Of a stretch of 33,345 bases of DNA, positions 29,996-33,345 are shown in pieces. A program made the position numbers and the translations under genes. The DNA is from Kiritimatiellia bacterium (GTDB lineage Bacteria; Verrucomicrobiota; Kiritimatiellia; RFP12; UBA1067), in NCBI GenBank assembly GCA_017418445.1, contig JAFONM010000039.1, positions 1-33,345 on the forward strand. The letters are read 5' to 3'. Every line of letters begins with the position of its first letter. The first letter of the stretch is position 1. The notes beneath the pieces are model-generated. The model did no database searches and was not told the DNA's origin. It was given only the letters and a program-made list of their open reading frames with translations.

Positions 29996-30934
29996 TCAGA
30001 ACCCGGGAAGGTTCATCTGGCCGGAGACGCAGACCTTGCGTCCCTTCGACAGCGAACGGTCAGATGTGTCGTAGACAACGAACTTTATGCCGTCGAAGCG
30101 CTTCGAGAGCTCCGCCCGGATGTAGTTCGAGACGCACTTGACGTTCCCCTTGTCGTCGTCCGAGAACCCTATGGCAACAGACCTGTCGAAGCCTCCGTTG
30201 CGACGCAGCATGTGAAAGACGTGCTCGACGAAGTCGCGTATCGCGAACTCCTTGGCGAGCTCGGGGCGGGCCGCCGTCGTCGCAGTCGCGAGCTTCTCCG
30301 AGTATATCGGATCGCTCTCCATGCGGTCCTTGAACCCGCCGTAGGTCACCGCGGAGTATCGGCACATGCCCAGATAGTAGTCGAGCTCCTCCCCGTCCGT
30401 TCCGAAATCCTCCACCCTGTCGAGCCAGCGTCGGTACCCCCTCAGGTTCGACATCATCGTCTCGCGCTCGTCGGGGGTCAGCGCGCGGGCTATGAAGTAG
30501 CGGACCGCCTCCTCTATCGTCGCGGGCGCGTGTCCGCGCGCCGTCACGATCGCGAATATGCGGCCGTCCACAAGCGTCTTGCGGAACGTGTTGAAGCTCG
30601 GCGACGGCTTCTCGCGTCCGGATGCGACGCGATCGAGCGCCGCCTTCGTGTCCTCCAGGAACCGGTTCGGACCGTCCTCGCTGTCCGCGAAGTTGCGAAA
30701 CGCCTCCTTCCATCCGCCTTCCGCCGGCGGACGGTAGTGCGCGGTGTCGGCCCTGACGAGCGCGAACGTCGAGGTGGAGAGCTCCACCGGACGCCATTCG
30801 CCGCTCTCGGGGTCGAGATGCTCCATGCGTATCTTCGTCGGCATGTGCAGGATGTTGTCGTCCCAGTCGAAGATGTAGTACTTGAAGTCCCGGCTGCGGA
30901 CCTCGTCATTCACGTATGGAATCGGCTTCGTCAC
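29996..30934 (-). CDS. Divergent HAD-like phosphatase, unknown substrate
   Basis: This 312-residue protein has HAD-like motifs. Motif I is YYIFDWDDNILHMPTKI (19-35, with the two aspartates as Asp23 and Asp25), motif II is the Thr in AIVTARGHAP (about 128-137) and motif IV is GFSDDDKGN (256-264, Asp259-Asp260). The DWDDN form of motif I and the large helical insertion (about residues 45-230) are unlike Gph or Cof families, and I know no characterised member. The GTG start overlaps the rimO stop (GTGA). Cytoplasmic location is expected. The link to RimO may be only operon convenience. Confidence 0.75.
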   Translation of the reverse strand: MTKPIPYVNDEVRSRDFKYYIFDWDDNILHMPTKIRMEHLDPESGEWRPVELSTSTFALVRADTAHYRPPAEGGWKEAFRNFADSEDGPNRFLEDTKAALDRVASGREKPSPSFNTFRKTLVDGRIFAIVTARGHAPATIEEAVRYFIARALTPDERETMMSNLRGYRRWLDRVEDFGTDGEELDYYLGMCRYSAVTYGGFKDRMESDPIYSEKLATATTAARPELAKEFAIRDFVEHVFHMLRRNGGFDRSVAIGFSDDDKGNVKCVSNYIRAELSKRFDGIKFVVYDTSDRSLSKGRKVCVSGQMNLPGF

Positions 30935-32208
30935 AGGACATCCCCTTCGAAATCGAACCCGGAGACGGACTCGAGCCGCACCGTCGCGAAGTCACCGACC
31001 CTGACCGCACGCGCCCTCTCCGAATCGAGAAGGTAGACGACTCCGTCCACGTCCGGCGCCTGCGACGCGAGCCTCGCGACGCCCGGCGCCACGACGAGCG
31101 CCTCCTCGACGCTGCCTATCTGCCTTGCCGACTTCACCTTCCAGACGGCCTCCGCGTCCGACATCACGATCCGCTCGCGCTCCTCCGCGACCTTGCGCGA
31201 AGGCCTGCCGGACATCTTCGCGCCCTTCGTCCCCGCCTCCGGCGAGTACGCGAACGCGCCGAGCCTGTCGAACTGCATGCGCTTCAGGTCAGCCCTCATC
31301 CGCGCGAAGCGGAGCGGCGTCTCCCCCGGAAAGCCCGTCATCACGGTCGTCCTCAGCGTGACGCCGGGGACCGCGGCGCGGAGCGCCTCCGCCGCGACGA
31401 GCGACGGCTCTATCGCCCGGACGCGGTTCATGCGCGCAAGGACCTCCGGGACCGTGTGCTGGAGCGGGACGTCCACGTACTTCACCGCGTGGCGCGATGT
31501 GTTCAGCCAGTCGAGGAACCCATCCGTTATCTCGCTCGGATACGTGTAGAGAACCCTCACCCAGAACCGGCCCGGCAGCTTGTCGAGCATCCAGAGGAGA
31601 TCCGCAAGCTCCATGCGCGGCTTCAGGTCGCATCCGTACATCATCGGATCCTGCGCGACTATGTCGAGCTCGCGGCATCCGGACTTCAGGAGCGCCTTCG
31701 CCTCCCGGAGGATCGAATCCGCGGGGCGGGAGCGGAACCTCCCGCGTATCGCCGGAATCGCGCAATACGAGCAGCGGTGCGAACATCCCTCGGCTATCTT
31801 GAGGTACGCGAACGCCTTGCCCGTGAAGCGCAGCTCCGGCATCTCGGGCTCCTCCCACCTCTCGGGAACGCCATCCCACGAATCGACGCCGGGGAACTTC
31901 GCGTAGGCCCTGGGATATCGCTTCGGATAGCAGCCGGCGACGACGACGCGCCTGTAGCGTCCGCGGGATTTAAGGGCGAGCGCACGGGCGATCTCGGACT
32001 CCGCCTCCGCGCGCGCGGATGCGATGAAGGCGCATGTGTTGACTATCGCCACGTCCGCCGAGTCCGGGTCGGGCGAAAGCCTGTAGCCGCGCTTCAGGAG
32101 CGCGCCCGCGCGCACCTGAAGGTCCACGGCGTTCTTCGCGCAGCCGAGCGACACCAGCGCCAGCGTCGGCTTCGCGTTTTCGCCTTTTTCGTGCATTGCC
32201 CTCGTCAT
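30931..32208 (-). CDS. rimO: Ribosomal protein S12 methylthiotransferase RimO
   Basis: This 425-residue radical-SAM enzyme adds a methylthio group to an aspartate of ribosomal protein S12. The N-terminal domain has ALVSLGCAKNAVD and the three cluster cysteines Cys23, Cys59 and Cys93. The radical-SAM CxxxCxxC is EGCSHRCSYCAIP (Cys142, Cys146, Cys149), followed by the RGRFRSRP pattern. A C-terminal TRAM-like domain is present. MiaB is less likely given the LGCAKNAVD motif. I chose the ATG at 32208, which lies 7 nt after a TAAAAT with no ribosome binding site. The ATG at 32196 is an alternative. Confidence 0.9.
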   Translation of the reverse strand: MTRAMHEKGENAKPTLALVSLGCAKNAVDLQVRAGALLKRGYRLSPDPDSADVAIVNTCAFIASARAEAESEIARALALKSRGRYRRVVVAGCYPKRYPRAYAKFPGVDSWDGVPERWEEPEMPELRFTGKAFAYLKIAEGCSHRCSYCAIPAIRGRFRSRPADSILREAKALLKSGCRELDIVAQDPMMYGCDLKPRMELADLLWMLDKLPGRFWVRVLYTYPSEITDGFLDWLNTSRHAVKYVDVPLQHTVPEVLARMNRVRAIEPSLVAAEALRAAVPGVTLRTTVMTGFPGETPLRFARMRADLKRMQFDRLGAFAYSPEAGTKGAKMSGRPSRKVAEERERIVMSDAEAVWKVKSARQIGSVEEALVVAPGVARLASQAPDVDGVVYLLDSERARAVRVGDFATVRLESVSGFDFEGDVL

Positions 32209-32215
32209 GCTGGAT

Positions 32216-32221
32216 ATTTTA
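32216..32221 (-). promoter_or_regulatory. -10 element immediately before rimO
   Basis: TAAAAT on the minus strand ends 7 nt before the rimO ATG, the same arrangement as xseB. No good -35 is visible at 16-18 nt. A TTGCCG lies further upstream and would pair better with an overlapping TATATG. Treat as tentative. Confidence 0.4.
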
Positions 32222-32313
32222 CCATATATTCCGCCGATGCGCCCCGGCAAAACCTGCAGGGGACCGGCGGGAGGCGCGGACCTCAGACGGCGGAAGGCCG
32301 AAGGAGGCGGGCG

Positions 32314-33279
32314 TCATTGCCGTGTCTTCGCGGTGCGGCGGTCGTCCCGCCAGCGGAAAACGCCCGCGAGGACCGCGCCCGAGATCGAGTGGTAGACGCA
32401 CGCGACAGCGCTCGCGATGGCCGCGTCCGGATACATGGGGAAGTGCTTCCCGGCGAGGACCGTCGCGAGCCCCGCGTTCTGCATGCCGACCTCGAGGGAC
32501 ATCGTGCGGCACTTCGGAACGGACATCCTCGCGATCCATCCGGCGAGGTATCCGAGCGCGTAGCCCGCCGTGTTGTGGAGGAATATCGCGACGAACATGA
32601 TCGCCGCCGAATTGGCGAACTTGCCGCCGTGCGCGGATGTGACTCCGCCGACGATGCACGCGAGGCCTATCACCGAAAGTCCCGGCATGAGCGGCACGAG
32701 CGCCTTGTACCCGCGCGTCCGCCCGCAGGCGAGGTTGGCGAGGAATCCCAGCGCGACCGGACCGACGACGCTCAGGAGTATCGACACGAACATCCCCATC
32801 GCGTCCACCTCGATGGCCCGCCCCGCAAGATGGAGGCAGAGGAACGGAGTCAGCACCGGGGCGAGTATCGTGGAGACCGAGGTTGTTCCTACCGAGAACG
32901 CGACGTCGCCGCGGCCGATGAAGCTCATGATGTTCGACGAGACGCCGCCCGGACAGCATCCGATGAGGAGGAGTCCGGCCGTGAGCGCGTCGGAAAGTCC
33001 GAGCAGCCTGGCGATTCCGAACGCGAGGAGCGGCATGATCGTGTACTGCGCCGCCGCCGCCGCGCATATGTCGAACGGACGCTCGGCGACGACCTTGAAG
33101 TCCTTGACCGAAAGCGTCATGCCCATCGTGAGCATGATGAAGCCGAGGATCGCCGTCTGCACGTTCCCTCTCACCCACGAGAACGCGTCGGGAAGGAAAT
33201 ACGCGAAGACGGCTGTCGCGACGACGAACGCCGAAGTGTAACGCGCCAGAAGCGCGCTGACCGCCGAGAGGAACTTCAT
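32314..33279 (-). CDS. Bile acid:sodium symporter (BASS/SBF) family transporter
   Basis: This 321-residue protein has about nine to ten membrane helices. It shows the family pattern AILGFIMLTMGMTLSVKDFK, then AAAAAQYTIMPLLAF, GCCPGGVSSNIMSFIGRGDV and, in the second half, RTMSLEVGMQNAGLATVLAG. The two crossover motifs (GGVSSN, EVGMQNAGLA) hold the sodium- and substrate-contacting residues in this family. Bacterial members carry organic anions, and the physiological substrate may be a keto-acid or similar rather than bile acids. The ATG has GGAG 8-9 nt upstream. The gene is followed by a 105-nt gap before rimO. Confidence 0.9.
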   Translation of the reverse strand: MKFLSAVSALLARYTSAFVVATAVFAYFLPDAFSWVRGNVQTAILGFIMLTMGMTLSVKDFKVVAERPFDICAAAAAQYTIMPLLAFGIARLLGLSDALTAGLLLIGCCPGGVSSNIMSFIGRGDVAFSVGTTSVSTILAPVLTPFLCLHLAGRAIEVDAMGMFVSILLSVVGPVALGFLANLACGRTRGYKALVPLMPGLSVIGLACIVGGVTSAHGGKFANSAAIMFVAIFLHNTAGYALGYLAGWIARMSVPKCRTMSLEVGMQNAGLATVLAGKHFPMYPDAAIASAVACVYHSISGAVLAGVFRWRDDRRTAKTRQ

Positions 33280-33305
33280 TTGAGCATCTCCACCATCGCC
33301 GCCAC

Positions 33306-33345
33306 CTAGCCGCGCAGACGCTCCGACAGCAGCGTCGAGCTCGTC
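33306..33345 (-). CDS. Possible 3' end of an upstream gene (cut by window edge)
   Basis: On the minus strand one frame reads TSSTLLSERLRG and stops at TAG (33306-33308), 26 nt before the transporter ATG. Tight spacing matches the rest of the window, so the end of a neighbouring gene is plausible. Only 12 codons are visible and no family can be assigned. Confidence 0.3.
   Translation of the reverse strand, partial: TSSTLLSERLRG

Noticed and set aside
30916-33309. Plus-strand open frame of 797 codons opposite rimO and the transporter
   Set aside because: Antisense shadow of two clear minus-strand genes, low-complexity Arg-rich translation and no ribosome binding site.

Overview
The window is a gene-dense, high-G+C bacterial segment in which every supportable gene (33 complete or nearly complete, plus a partial gene at each edge, the right-hand one weak) lies on the minus strand. 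No gap exceeds about 135 bases, and many neighbours overlap by 1-17 nt. The long plus-strand open frames are antisense shadows. I see no rRNA, tRNA, CRISPR array, integrase or transposase. A Gram-negative anaerobe of the PVC group (Verrucomicrobiota/Kiritimatiellota-like) is my best guess. It rests on rubrerythrin, outer-membrane export genes, a type-2 ArgC and a large block of prepilin-like genes resembling the four-protein Verru_Chthon cassette. This is inference from gene content, not a phylogenetic placement.

In the direction of transcription (right to left) I read about eight units. (a) A bile-acid:Na+ symporter-family transporter (32314-33279). (b) rimO and a divergent HAD-like phosphatase (29996-32208). 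(c) A gspF platform gene, eight small to medium pseudopilins and one 1060-residue PilX/GspK-like protein, ending in a response regulator and histidine kinase (17795-29896). (d) An acyl-CoA synthetase, a D-2-hydroxyacid dehydrogenase and tsaE (14618-17699). (e) A polysaccharide-export block, wza-like / unknown secreted protein / outer-membrane barrel / wzy-like / wzc-like, running by overlap into argC, ruvB, murJ and a TIGR02757-family gene (3476-14604). (f) thiS-thiF (2610-3403). (g) xseB, a GHKL ATPase, a small membrane protein and a HAD phosphatase (257-2570). (h) rubrerythrin (1-124, cut by the window edge).

Two envelope systems dominate. Unit c looks like a dedicated pseudopilus or secretion machine. 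It has a platform protein and many pilin-like subunits but no local ATPase, secretin or peptidase, and its last pseudopilin is translationally coupled to a two-component system. Unit e is a compact export and polymerisation module. Its Wzc-like protein carries an unusual tyrosine/glycine-rich N-terminal tail, and no glycosyltransferases are nearby.

Promoters can be read by eye. The wza-like gene has a full TTGACA-18-TATAAT promoter overlapping the tsaE stop codon. For five genes (xseB, thiS, wza-like, acyl-CoA synthetase, rimO) the -10 hexamer sits only 7-12 nt before the ATG and there is no Shine-Dalgarno, which suggests leaderless or near-leaderless mRNAs. Other genes, such as rubrerythrin, the barrel protein and the 84-residue protein, have clear ribosome binding sites.
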